DNA from: Thuidium tamariscinum
Lineage: Eukaryota; Streptophyta; Bryopsida; Hypnales; Thuidiaceae
Assembly: GCA_947034885.2 (NCBI GenBank)
Contig: OX344750.2
Coordinates: 42,890,821 to 42,954,820, forward strand
DNA: 64,000 bases
Direction: 5' to 3'
Each line of letters begins with the position of its first letter. Within the stretch, counting starts at the first letter, position 1. This document shows positions 49,579-63,400 of this stretch, piece after piece. Made by a program: the position numbers and the translations under genes. The notes under the pieces are model-generated. The model saw nothing but the letters and a program-made list of their open reading frames with translations, did no database searches and was not told the origin of the DNA.

Positions 49579-49694
49579 CAGGAAAATAAGAGTGACCAAT
49601 TTATAATGCATGGAAGTTTCCAGGTTCTACGTCAAGGAAAATAATAGTGACCAACTTGTAGTGCATGAAGGTTTCCAGGTTCTAGGTCAAGGAC
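49579..49694. repeat. tandem duplication, about 58 bp, two copies
   Basis: The words GGAAAATAA.AGTGACCAA, ..GTGCATG or ATGCATGG, and TTTCCAGGTTCTA.GTCAAGG occur twice in tandem, upstream of the TPR/HAT-like exon on the minus strand. Confidence 0.75.
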
Positions 49695-50873
49695 CTTCTG
49701 GAAAAGTTGCCTCATTTTTCCATGCTTTCATTGACTGGCCTCAAATAAAACCCAAGCCTGTTAATCAGAAACCAAATAGCTTCCTGTATAGATGGCACCC
49801 ATATCATCAATACGACAAGAATAACACTCTCTAGTGAAGAAGCTTTACAATATGAATCATTAAACACCAAAATCATCATATAGATAAACAGCATGCACGA
49901 TGGTTGATGGCAACGAGCATAACTTAACAACACACAATTTATTTGCTTCGCTCAGTGACTAGAGAACTAAGGAATCACACGTTACATATGAAAAGAATAT
50001 CAAAGTTACAACGACTATGATTGACTATTAGCCTAGGGCACTAAGGTGTTAAATTCTGTCATGATCAAAGATGCTTCCATGTGATATATCACAAGGACGT
50101 TTCTCATGCTTCAAGGCCATCTGCACTTGCAATTGTGACCTCACTCTTTCAAAATTCAACAATTCATATCCAAATATTAGCATTGGGATCCTTCCAAACA
50201 AGGGGACAAGACCCAAAAAATGAATTTTACTCGAATAATATTCACTAGTGTAAAAGAAACCACTCTGAACAGCTAAAAGCCATGATAACGAGATCCCCGA
50301 AATGTAACCCTCACATAAGAAAGAAAAGGAACAAATTCATTGCCAAAAATATTGTGCTTCTTCACCTTGAAGGTCCTCCATCTAATCACAGGACATTCGA
50401 CCACAAAATCTATATCCATACAACAGCATAGACCACACACAATGTAGAAAAATTGAAACCCCCAACCCAAACCCTGATTCAAGAATAAAAACCACTTATA
50501 CTTGCCACTTATACTTTTAGCTATTGCAATTAAACTACTTTGACAAATCAAGGCCAACAACGCTAAAGCAACACCACGACATGTGAGCCTGAACCTACAT
50601 AACAAACGTCTGTCCCAGGTGACAAGTACAACAGTGGAATTGATAGAAAGTGGAAATGGAAGTCCTGAATTTCAAACAAAATTCCAGAATTGTTGTCGCC
50701 ACAATTGAAAGCATCGAAGATGAAGGAAACATTTAATGAATCAAAAATTCAAAAATTTTATTTTTTATTGATCATGGACACCGTACCAGATCAAGAGGCA
50801 TAGGAGGATTCACGAACAATCACCTGACCTCCTCCTCAAATCCCACGACTCTAACAAGTCCCTAAACTTGAGC

Positions 50874-52109
50874 TCACTCACTTCCCTGCAAAGACTTCCA
50901 AGTGACGTACAAGGATGTACCCTGATCACTCGTTTGAAGGTGCTTCTCCACTTCATCCACTGAACGTCCCTTCAATGCGTTTGCGTTGTCAATTATCATC
51001 TGTAGATTTCCCTTGTCGTGCTTAAGGAGAACCTTTTGCAACATGTACTCTTCCACGCCTGTGAATTCTTTCGTCTTCTTCTTTGGACCCAACGCCATCT
51101 TCAAAGGCACCTTGAAACCTGCAACGGGGAATTTCGACTCCAACTTGACAGGTCTGAGCCGATTGACAGACTTGGGCACAACATTCATAATGACCGTATC
51201 GCCGTCAACTTCAAGGTCCTCGCAGTGTGCTTTCATTTTAAACCATGATGCAAAAGGTAGGGAAGCCGTGGACTGCTCCCCAACAGGAAAGTTAGCTGTA
51301 GGCTGCTTTCGAACAGGAGAGTTGGAGACTGCATTAGGAGGCGTGGCATGCGAAATAGAATTCATGTGCATCAAGACTTTGGCGTTGAGCTGCGAAGCAT
51401 TTCCGGAACTTTGACTACGAACCTTGGCCAACGCATTTTCATAGAAACGTTGCTACTCATTGAAGCACCCCTCTAGTGCGATGTGTTCTCCCTCCATCTT
51501 CTTCAAATCCACCTCCCACTTCACAATTGCCTCCTTCTGGAGGCCTTCCGTAGGCTTGTCTCGAGATCCTCCTCCTTCCTCAGATGTCGCATCTCCAGAC
51601 ATTTTATCTAGGACTGTGGGCCCAAACGCACTCCAAGCAAACATAACAAAGCTAGTCAATGATTCTCTAGCAACGCCGTCTTGGTCCACATGAGGCACTG
51701 CTAATTGAAAATCTAGCAATTCGTCCTTCAAGTATCGACTTAGGGGCTCCCCCATCTCTTCATCGGCTAATGTCAACTGAGAAAAACCGAGACCCCATTT
51801 GGATTGTTGCTCGTTGGCAACATCGCTGGAGACAAGGAGGTTGTAAAGACTGTCCACGTACCTTACAACTGAAGGTAGGTCTAAATTCCTACTGCGGTCT
51901 TTCGTCATGTCGCTCAACATGCGGACCATGTACATCTGGCCCAAGCGCTGTACATCCATAGGGAAGCCAATGTTCCCACTATTTGCTAAAGTCTCAATGA
52001 CCTTGGCACCTGATGTGCGACTAAGAATATATTCCCAAACCCAGATGGTGGCCATCTCCAACCTTGAATCCTCCCCTCTTGTGGGCCCTGTATCTACGAT
52101 AGATGTCAT
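50874..52109 (-). CDS. intronless 411-codon gene of unknown function with one in-frame TAG
   Basis: ATG at 52109 (MTSIVDTGPTRGEDSRLEMA) opens a frame that ends at TGA 50876-50874. It is interrupted once by a TAG at 51455-51453, with the same phase on both sides (GCFNE, TAG, QRFYENALAKVRS). The N-terminal half is mostly helical, with PMDVQRLGQMYMVRMLSDMT and a region enriched in Leu/Asp/Glu. A Ser/Asn/Pro-rich linker of about 60 residues follows. A C-terminal basic domain has KMALGPKKKTKEFTGVEEYM and ends VTWKSLQGSE. No signal peptide or membrane segment. I do not recognise the family. The absence of introns, in contrast to the other genes here, could indicate a retrocopy or an element-borne gene. 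Confidence 0.6.
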
Positions 52110-52499
52110 CTTGCTACCGAAGAGAAGCTCAAAAAATCGCAAGAGAAGCTAAAAAACCGCAAGTACAGAAAAATGCACGCTAAAAACTGAAACACACCGT
52201 CGATAATCACAAAGGCTTGCTACTGACGATGCCTTGGATATTGAGACGATGCCTCACTATCGACACCAGAACTGTAGTGGACACATCAGTTAAACTGGAC
52301 TTGACACTGCAGTTGACGGTGCTCGGTTGTAACTTATCTAGAGTGGGATAATTTAAGAATATTCTGGAATACATATGTGTTCTGCCATCTGCAGGTGCCT
52401 GAAGGGAATTTCTATAGTTTACAACAAAATTGCCAAAATGACGCAAATAGAGCACCATGAAGCAATGAATTTGGGAGCAAGCTGTCATGATGAAAGTCG

Positions 52500-54780
52500 A
52501 CTCCTATCATGAACAAGAGTAAAGCACTCAGAAAAACATAATGTTAAGTTAGCTATTTCAATGTTTTACAGAACTTCTATCAATTGTCTGTGCTAATATG
52601 ACAGTATTTGTAGATTTTTTCTAGTAGAATTTTTCACAGTGTAACACAACGGACTCAAGTTGTCTAATGATCACAGTGATGGACCCATGAATTCAGGGTT
52701 CGTTAGTCTACAACTTGGTTAAAGTTTGCAAAAACATTTGTTCTCTCTTAGTGTATTTGGGTCTTTCAAAAAAATTGATGTAAGAACTTTATTGAAATAA
52801 TAAGAGAATGGGAAAGCCCCATCATTTGTGAGCCAAATCAACTTTGATCTTTGCAGAGTGTCTACATGCAAACATATGCCTACATGCAAACATATGTCTA
52901 TTAAAATATCAAAATTTTATACGTTTATTAAATAAAAGGATGAATTTGGTTTGGTAGCTAAATTTGACTTCAAGGTCTTTGTTGTAGTTGTTGTAAATGA
53001 AAAAAAAAATAACCATTTGAAAAAATTTACACTCTCCATTGCAGCTTGTAATTCTTAAAAAAATTCTAATCATTTCGATTGTTTTAACCATGATGGGTTG
53101 TTTACCTTAAATAAAACCACATATCACTTAGATCCAATTTTATTAATAATATGTTCAAATATACATTTGAGCGATGTAACCTTGAAACCAAAATTAAAAC
53201 AGAAGATAAAAATTTGTTGATCCTTTTATTTGGTGCCAATGAATTTGAGCTTCAAAAATTTGTCACTAATTCCATAAAGGTTCAAATAATATGAAACCAT
53301 TTGGTAGAGATGCCAATTCCATTTCAGTTCTTAAGAAGGTTATAAAGTATTGTTTCAAGGAGTTTAGTAATTTTGAAAAGGCAATTAACTCTGAAATGGT
53401 TGCTTTCATTGAGTGTAGAGTACATCAAACTTTCTTTTGCTCCCTAATTTTTCCCTCCTATATAGAATAGTAAAAAGAAACAACATTCCTTGTGTTGGAG
53501 AGCAATTTGCCTTGCAGTAACACCAAGGAGGATGAATCAACACCTCACTATGATTGAAAAAATAGTTACAATACTAACCGCCCCCTTCCAATTTCAACTG
53601 GCCCCACCCTTGGCTAGTTGAAATTATCAATCCCTTTTGAACCTCTAAACCTTCAAATGATCCTTTTACTAAACATTAGTAACTAACATAATTTGGCCAA
53701 ACTTCAAATAATATTTTGAAATTGGATTTTTTCCAAAAAAATTTAGTTTTCTTTCAATTTATAATAATATTTTTTCTCAAAATAATTTAGATGGAGTTCA
53801 GTATTATCAATTTTTTTATTAAAGATTAATAGATAAAACTTAATAGAATCAAATCTACTTTTATGTTAAAAAGGTTTTGAATTGGATCTAATATATTAAT
53901 TACTATAAGAATTGAATCTATTTTGAATGACTTAATATCTTTTGACAAAGAAAATGAATATCTTAAAATTTTATAATTGTGTTCAAGAAACAATTTTGTA
54001 TCTTTTTTGACTCTTGAAAAATAAAATTTAGAGTTGCAAAAACATTTAAAAAGGAATTCAACATTGTTAGCTATGTGAACTCTTGTGCTTTTCAAGTTCC
54101 TAAATTTATAGAGTTACAGAGTACATAAGAAAAAAATTCACCAAATTTGAAGTATTTTTAATATTTTTAAGAGATTTTTTGTACAAAAAATAGAATTTGT
54201 CACTACTACATAAAAGCATTTAAAAAATTCATTTAAATATCCAATTATATCATTTTGGTACCAATTTTTGATATGAAGTACATCTAGAGATGTATTATTT
54301 GAAATGATTTTTCAATGAAGGATAAAATACATTCTTTATTTTGTAATGCAATGCTTGCAAATATTGACTTTAGACAATTTTTTCTTCAAAGCATAAAGGA
54401 ATGAGAATTAATCAATCAAATTAAGTGTTTTTTTGCATAAATTGAATTTTTTAATGAAATTCAGTCCATTTATTTAGGATAATAATAGAATTAAAAATTC
54501 ATTATAATATATTAATGCATTTTTGGATTCCTTGATAAAAGGGCTATAACCCTATTAAAAAAATTTACATTAAAACAAAGTATACCCCTTGAGATTGGTC
54601 TAAATTGCATTAAAAGTCATTATATGATTATAATCAAGGCCATATATACAAGAATTGCATACTTGGGTATGAATTTTTATATATGAAAAGCATACTACTA
54701 ATTTATGATAGAATAACATTGGAACATGATCAATTGATCAACTTCCTAAAATTATTATAGAGTATATATAGTCCATAAAT
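52500..54780. other. AT-rich non-coding sequence
   Basis: No gene, bounded mobile element or RNA gene seen; open frames are short and dominated by Phe/Lys/Asn/Ile. Confidence 0.55.
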
Positions 54781-54824
54781 GGAAATTTTATTAGAATTTT
54801 TGCATTCCATATGATGGTATTCCA

Positions 54825-55080
54825 TATGACCATATGCCATTTTTCAAACTACATGGTCTAAATTGAAAATTGACATTTAGAAGAAGAAAACATATATAGA
54901 TTTTAGACATCTAAGATAGGTATAAGATGACATGTGGGAAATTTTATTAGAATGTCTGTATTCTATATGACCATATATATGCCATTTTCAAACCACACAG
55001 TCTAAACTGAAAATTGACATCTAAAAGAAGAAAACATGTATAGATTTTAGACATCTAAGATAGGTATAAGATGACATGTG
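54825..55080. repeat. tandem duplication of about 130 bp within a dispersed repeat family
   Basis: Two adjacent units each contain GACCATAT, a TTTTCAAAC.ACA block, GAAAATTGACAT, GAAGAAAACAT and ATAGATTTTAGACATCTAAG ending in ATAAGATGACATGTG. The same words occur at about 5140-5340. Shorter derivatives (TAGATTTTAGACATCCAAG) continue to about 55250. Confidence 0.8.
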
Positions 55081-56505
55081 TAGATTTTGGACAACCAAGA
55101 TAGATATAGAACTATAGATTTCAAAAATCTATATAGATTTTAGACATCCAAGATAGGTATAGCTTTCAAAAATCTATTTAGATTTTAGACATCCAAAACA
55201 AGTATAAGTTAAAAAATCTATGATAAATTTAGATTTTAGACTACACGGTTTGAACTATAATACGTGTCAAAGTAATGAAATTTTGCCATTTTCATGAAAT
55301 TGGCTATGTTGTTAGTTATATAATTACTTCTTGTGATTTTCTACATACTTCTCAGTTCTCATTCTCATGTACATTTCAGTATTTCATAGCTTCAGAAATC
55401 TGCAACATATTTATAACTAAATTTCGGAGAAGGTCAAGTACTAGAGCCTGCAAAGCCAATGTGCTTGATTTCGTGGGCAGTCCAGACATTTGAAGCTTGG
55501 GTGGCCGGTAACCTTGACAACTTCACACGTATTCTAGCAAGCTTTAATAACAAACTTGTCAAAGCCTGATTGAGCTGCCAATGATTTGAGTTGTGTGCAT
55601 TGAATCTTACTCCAATTAAATTTCAGAAATCGACAACTAAGCTTAATACGTACTCCGCATTATTTTCATCGTGAGTTTTCATGATCCGAGCTTCTCCTGT
55701 AGCGCAACGGTGCGGACTGCGCACAAGCTCATTACAGAACTCAAGTAGAAATCTAGTAGCCGTTCCGATGTCACAGGGAGATTATCAATGTAGTAAAATC
55801 ATGGAAAACACTACTATAGGAAGTGTTAGCATGTGGAGATTTAGAATTGCTATGTAAAATTTCAATCAATTTGTCACATAACATGGTAAACAACACATTT
55901 TTACTACTTTCACACAACACACAATCATTATAAATATGTCTGGCTCCGCACTACAATGTGATTAAGCAAAGAGCTCCAGCCTCGATCATCAGATGTAATA
56001 TTTTATCTGCTACAACCACAATCATTTAACGGGCAACCCCAGCAGACTGAGCACAGAGATATTTCGGCAGTCACGTCGAGCTGCTAAATTGTCAAAAATT
56101 TATTCCAGTTAGACCAACCAACACTCACACGAGTTTGCTACACATATCTCTCTGCAGCCCACATGAAAACAGATCATCGATTGAATATATGAACCTCAAT
56201 TCCATTAAATCGGTGGTATAAATTTACTTTGGCTCCTTCCAGGTTTCAGGACGCCAGCCCAGGAAACAAAAATCCATACCTGTCCGACCCTAGTTTGTGC
56301 ATGCCCTGAATATACATGTCTCGATTAATTTTCGGTTCTCATCTAAGTAAAAAAATTAAACAGACTATACTAGCTGCATGCTTGACTATAAGCCTCTGCA
56401 ATTAACGAAGATTAACACTTTGCATGTACGTCATTGACAGCGCCCGGGGATCGACTACTTGGTCGATTGCAAGAATTCCCGTACCGACGTCGTCGTCCTC
56501 ATCGA

Positions 56506-57417
56506 TCAGCTAGTCTCCTGAACCAATTGACTTAATTGGGACTGGTCACGTCGTCGAAGATAGATCGCGAGCCATACAACTCCAGCATCGCAGCCATGAG
56601 CAAGGGATAATGGCAAGTCCCGTCCGCAATCGATCTCGACCGTCTTCTTCATCGTGTCCACAGCACCATGGGATGCCCTCCGGACCACCTTGGCTAATCG
56701 GGGTTGATACCTGATCCCTAAACGATCCTTCATCGCTCGCTCATTCTTAGTACTGTTCAATAGATTATGCTCACGAACTGCGGCAGCTCGGTTGGCTTTC
56801 GCGATGCGCACAAGCTCGCGCTCCCTCTCCATCTGCCTCTCTTTCTCCAGCTCCTTCTCTCTCTCCAGCTCCTTCTCCCTCGCGACTTTGGCAATGATGT
56901 GGCGATGCTTGGCCATCAACTCAGCCCGACGCAGTAAGTTTCTCTCATTTGGGTTCTCCATGAACGGACCTCGATCGATCGAGGTGGCCCTAGAACGTTG
57001 ATGCAACCAAAGCTAGCTCCAACTCTGCAACCCGCTCTGCAACTTGAACAATCAATTCAAGCATGAGTTGCAGATCTGGAAGGTCTCCTAGTGCTGCCAA
57101 TGAATCTAATTGACAGAAAGTACTGATCAATTCCAACATCAGTAGCCACACTACCAAAGATCTAGTAAAACTCAAGCCAGAAAATGAACTGAAGGTGGAA
57201 ATTAAAGCACCGACCTGTTGGCTTCCAACTGTAGACTGGATCAGTTGCACTGGTGGAGCGCCTTCAAAGCACAAATCACAGAATAATGTTGCAATCTGTG
57301 GTTGGAACCCTTTTTTATTTGCCTTCTTAACTCGCCTTCTTTGCCTCCATTGGTCTTCGCCCTAAACCCCATTGGCGAGATTAGCCTCAAATACGAGACT
57401 ACCTTGACGCCTCAATC
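56506..57417 (-). CDS. coiled-coil protein gene in two overlapping frames, unknown product
   Basis: The upstream part (57417-56993) reads GSLVFEANLANGV, TAG (57364-57362), GEDQWRQRRRVKKANKKGFQ and then ATLFCDLCFEGAPPVQLIQS, a basic patch followed by a possible zinc-binding CDLC. It continues to a hydrophobic/acidic helix VQVAERVAELELALVASTF and a TAG at 56992-56990. In a second frame, ATG 56961 opens MENPNERNLLRRAELMAKHR followed by a highly charged single helix (EREKELEKERQMERERELVR) and stops at TGA 56508-56506. Whether this is one gene with a shifted frame, an intron I failed to place, or two genes is open. GC content is well above the flanks. Confidence 0.5.
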
Positions 57418-57419
57418 TT

Positions 57420-60400
57420 TTAAAGAATTTTGGCAAATTTTTGTTTATATCTTTGTACAGAAATATTAGTTTTAGAAATTTTATGGAATTGGTCATTAAG
57501 GAAAGTTGTGTTTATAAGATTCAAACATCACTTTGGATGAATGATTGAGAAGTTATACAACATTACGTCTACAAGCCCTTCGTTCATTGTTCGGAAAATG
57601 GATGTCAAAGTGCTTAAGGATTAACTTCTAAATGCCCAAGAGCTTTTAAGAACTTCTAGAAATTTGTCCTTGAATTGAACAAATAGCTAACATTTTGATA
57701 AGTTGTATCAATTTTTTTTTAACTGTAAATGTATAAATTCAAACTAGATTTGTTAAAGGACATATAGGAAAAGAAAACACGATAGTATGACTTATAGATT
57801 GAAAGATTATAATGTTTGATCATGAAGGTGTTAAAGTTGCAAAAGTAATTTTAAATTTGGGTCATTGCAAGAAAGACCGACCGATATATGTAGAGTTTTC
57901 CACAGTACTGCTGAAATTTTCGAGAGTACTGTATAATTAGAAAAATAATTTTTAAAAAATCTAAAAAATATTTTTTATGTATATACCTCTAAGAAGAAGG
58001 TACCCTAGGAAGGAAAAGTGTAGAAAATTTTTCTAAGTAGGAGAACTAGAAAAGTACAAATTTTCATGAAAATAGGTATTTTGACATTTTAATTTGTAAA
58101 AAATAGGGAAAAGAAGTTTTAAAAAGACTAAAAATTAGCAATTTGGGAGAACTTTATGATGAAGATATTTCACCAAAAGAATGATCTCAAAACCATCTTA
58201 AATGTTCAAAAGTATGTGCACAAGGGAGGCCTATTCGCGCACATGTAGAGGAAAGAAAATAATGATTTTTGAAATTTTCTTTGGTAGAAACATGCCTACC
58301 TAGTATGGAAATAGGCCACAAAAATTTCAGCTTTAGATCATTAATTTTGGATGCTCCCCTAGTACTAAAAACCCCTACACCGCAAAGTGTGACAAATTAG
58401 CTTAATTGAAATTTAATTATAAAATGATTTTTGAAAATTCCCGAAAAATAAGGAATTTGATTTTTGTCATATCAGACATCTTCAGTCAAAATTTCAAGTC
58501 AATATGGTTCATACTTTAAAAGTTATAATCAATAACAACTTCGTCATTCAAAGTGTGATGCAAAATAGTACCAGTCTTTCTTGCAATCACCCATTTTACA
58601 ATCTTCATTTTGCATGTCAAATCTAAAAATTTGGTCATTGTAAAAAATATATATGAGGTTAAAAGGCCTAACATACTATCTTCTCAAAAGATGGCACTCA
58701 GCAATACCATTTTTTTTATCAATTAAAAATCCCCTTGTTTTGTAAACAATTTAGAACTATTGATATTTTATTAAAAAAATCCCCCCGGGCCCCCCTCTTT
58801 TTGATCACCATTGATCTAATTTAACCTCCAAAGGACCAAAGTGCCTTTTAAGGCAACATAGTGATTTGGGGCAAGTATGTGTGACTAGAGATTTCCATGT
58901 TTTGAGGCCAAACTTTAATAGAAGGTGTGAACAAGGAATATCTTTAAAGCCCAACAATTTTCATGACTTTTGACTATATGGTTGAAAAGTTATCACATGA
59001 TATGTTGTTTGTTTCTCAACTCAAATAGTTTGGGCAAACCAAGATGAATCACTTCTTTTGGAAACAAAAATTTAAAATTAATTTTATAGATTTAAATATA
59101 GATAAAAATATTTGATTCAGTCCATTTGGATTAATAATTAAAAAGTTATGAAGAATTTTAGTTTGCAGGTAGTTATGGATTCCCTACTCTAAAATAAACT
59201 TTGAAGTCCTTTATTTTATTCAATTTTCAATATTTTTGAAAAAAATGAAAATATTTGATGTAGATTGTTTAATACAACATTTGAACCATTGAAATTGGCA
59301 TTTTTCAATTCAATAAATAAATTGTTAACAATTTATTATTTTGAATCATTCTCTATTCTTTTTCTACTTACTATTTTTTTGGTAGATGTTGCACAATTCC
59401 ATATGATTTGAAAATTTTCAAGCATATAGCCAACTTAAATTGAAAATTGAATCCAAAGAGTATCAATCATTTTGAACATTTTTTCATACAAAAGTGGCCT
59501 TCTAAAATACAACTGCTTAGATTTTTGCAATGGTAATAAGAGAGTTTTTGTAACTTCAAACACTAATATCTTGCAATCTACACAATAAAAAAATTTGGAA
59601 TTCTTTCTACATCTTTTCAAACTAGTGCAATAAAAGATCCTATGGTCAAATTATTTCAATTTTTTTTTTTTTTTAATTTAATAGTTGTCCTAGAAATGAC
59701 AATTTTGGAATAGTTTTGATGAAAATATAGTCAAAAACCTTTAGGGATTAATACTATATACAAATACAAATATAAATATAAATATAAATATAAAATATAG
59801 ATAAGAATACAAGAACCAAAAGTCAGTTTTGGATACAAGTATGAATACAAAATATGGATACAAATACAAATATGAAATATAATAGATGGATATATAAGGC
59901 TACAGATATGTATACAAATTCAGTAGTATATCCCATATTGTTTGCATCTAAAAGCTCCCGTGAAAATTACAAATTAGGAAAGGGGTAGTTATTAAAATCA
60001 AACAATGTTGTTAATATCAAAATCAAACAAATTAATGCAAATGCACAATGTGAAGTTGTGCATAGTATATGTCACTATCTTCATAGAAGATGGCTCTCAA
60101 TACATATATAACCTAATCAATTTATGGCTTCTTGAATCTAATGTAAATTCTTTAAAATGAATCTCTAATGTAATTTTTCTCCAAGATCTAATGTATTTGA
60201 GGCTTTTGAGCTCATTTCCAAGAAACTTCAACTTTATGGAAAATCAAGATTGCAATGGACATCCTTGCACAAAATCTTCAATAGTAAAATCATAATCAAT
60301 TATTTTCAAAATCAGATTTTCAATGCTATATCCAGATTTCAAGAATAATTTTTCAAAAATATAAACTACTAAAAATATAACTTGGTTAGGTTATATTGAA

Positions 60401-63400
60401 CTTCAAAGTACTAGCTACACCAAAGTATCTATTTATGTGTCATTTTCTACAATTTTTTTTCTTAACTATTAGAGGGTTTTTTTCAGCCTAAATTTTAGTT
60501 TTATGAACTACTTTCAATACTTTGCTAACTATACTTTATAAATTATGCATTACTTTGAATGCTTAATATATTTATTTTATTTTTGTAAATTTTATTTCAA
60601 AAGTTATAGTACCCAATGAAATAGGTCATTTTGAGGCAAAAAAAAGATAAAGCTTATTGCAACAATCCTTAAAAAGTTATTTCACATTGACTAGAGTTTT
60701 ATAAATTGCCTACAAAATAAGATTCTTTATAACTTTCATTTTATCAATCCAAATTGATTGAATTAAATTTTTTCATAGTGACATAAATATTTTCTATAAG
60801 GTAAAAATTAAAATGTTTTATTTCAATTTTTATTTGTTTATTGGCTAGGCTTGACCATTTTGTTTTTAAGAAGGCATTAATTTTTCTCCAAGGTACATTT
60901 TAGAATAAAAATTATGCTCTTCTAAAGCTAAGACATACTATTTTCTTTTTTTTTTAAATGAAGCACAAAAAAATTTGAAATCATATAAACTTGCTTAACA
61001 ATAACCAATTCAATACTTTAAGAGTTAACCTCTAAGCTCACAATTTTCCAATTCCAAAACTAAACATATTAGTATTTTTTTCTTTAGTCAATTCTGATTA
61101 ATTGATTTAAAATTTCAAAATAAATAATTTTTCATACTTGATTTAAAATTGAAAAGATGAATTTGGAAAAAAAAAATTGTTTTTAGTCCATTTTTTGAAA
61201 TTCAACGAACTATTGAAATTGCAAAGAAAGTTGTTACTATGTAAGCCTATGAACTTGTAAGACTATACAACTATGATGTAGGTGCATGTACTAAAAAAAC
61301 TATCTATAATTATAGTTCAACTATATATATATAAATCATAGGTGTTTATGTTATAAACACTTTAATGGTTGCCAGATATCTACTTTTATATATGTTCCAA
61401 ATTCACATGCTCACATATTAGCATCATTACAATTGCAAGATCCATATATTACAATTTAAATTACATAAATGAATATTATACATTTTTTTGCTTTCCTAGA
61501 ATTGATTCTTAAATTTAAATTGTAAGATACAATTATTTCTCATAGTAACCTACATTTTTGCTTTAATTTCTAAAAGAATGGACAAATGTCTATTCCATGG
61601 ACAAATGGAATTTGGGGCAAGTACCTATAGTCTAAATTTATATCTTAATTTTTTGAATATTTTTTCAGAGATAAAAAAATAGAATAACTTCATGGAAATA
61701 TAATTTTTTTCCTATTTGATGCCCAAGATCAAAAGTTATGTCCAAATAAGATCAAAACATGGGAGACCAAGCCGAACCAAAAAAGATTTCAATTTTTTCT
61801 TAAAATATTTTTTTCTTATAGATTATATTTTTTTCTATGTGGAAAGATTTGTTTCAATTTAGTAGGATAAGTTGTGTGAAAGTTATGGACAATCTTGTTT
61901 GGATGGCAATTTGAGCATCTTTTTGAAAACAACACTTGTAGGATTCATTTCTAAATGCAATTTTTACAATTTTTAGAAGAAAAAAAATTCAATTCTACAT
62001 GGTTTAGTTTTTTTTTAGAAAAATTTCACCATAGGGATTAGTGCATTTTAATTCCATTTTAGAGAGAGTAATGATTTAGATTTTTCTTCTTATCATATCT
62101 ACTTTTGCTTAATAATTTTTTTACAAATGAAAATAATTTTTTTAAACTCTTAATTTTTTCCTAGACTCTCAACTAAATTTTTCAGTACAAACATTTAAAG
62201 CTCAAAAAATCTAGTCCCACAATGTATTGAAAAACTTGTTTTTATCACTTCAAATGAAAACAAATTTTCAATCTTTGTTGTCAAAATTTCTAATATTTTT
62301 TCTACACATTTTCATACCAATTAGGTGCAAGATCATATGGTTAGATGTTCAAAAAAACAACTTTCAAATTTTTTTATTCTTTACTATAGAAATGGCAGCT
62401 TTAAACAACAATGCTAGTGTGTGAGCTTCTAATATGTATATAAGTAGATATACTACTACCTTTGAAGGTGTTTATAGTAAAAATACCTATAATATAGGTA
62501 CTTAAAATATAAATATACTCTTATGATAAAAGGTTTTTATAGTATAAGCACCTATACTATAGGTGTATCATCTTTGAGGCTCATAAGTTCACACTTCTAT
62601 GCTCACATACTAGCAACCGTGTAGTTTTGAATGTGTTTTTTGCAGAAAAAATGTCTTTGTCCTTTAGGGGATAGAAAATATATTATTGAAATATAAATTA
62701 TAATTGATATATTTTGATTTTTATACTTATAATTTTAAAAATCATAATAATTCAACTTCCTCATCAAATGTTTTTTGAAAATTAAGAAAGAACACTTGTA
62801 GAAAAAAAATTATTGAAAATCATCAAAATTTTATCATTTAATTATATATGTGCCTAATTTTTTTTATCGGTAATTTGATTTCAATATTATTACCAAGAAT
62901 GTTTTGGGTTTTGAAGAAAAAATTACCTGGAGAAATTGAAATGATGTTTTGCTACTTAGCAATGGAACTAGTCATTTATAGATAATTGTATCCATGCAAA
63001 GAAAATTCACTTAAAGATATACAACTTTTTGTATGTTGGTGCAATGAATTAACAAATTATTTTGACTTTTTTAACAAATTATTAATGGACAAATAAGGAA
63101 AAATAATCTTGGTATAAAAGGAATTTCAATTTGTTTAGGAATGTTGACTCTATGTAATCATTACAAAAATACTTGAAACTAAATTATTTTCACACAAATA
63201 CACTAGATTCTTTAAAGACATTGAATGTCTCAATATAGGTGGCAACCACAAATTTTATAAGAATCAGGTTTCTTGATGGAATTTAAAGCTGTAACTTTCT
63301 TATATCCAAACACATAAAAAAATTATTTAAAAAAAATAAAAAAATAAAAAGTAATAATTACAATTTAAAACATTTATAATCAATATAATAGTCCCGATAA

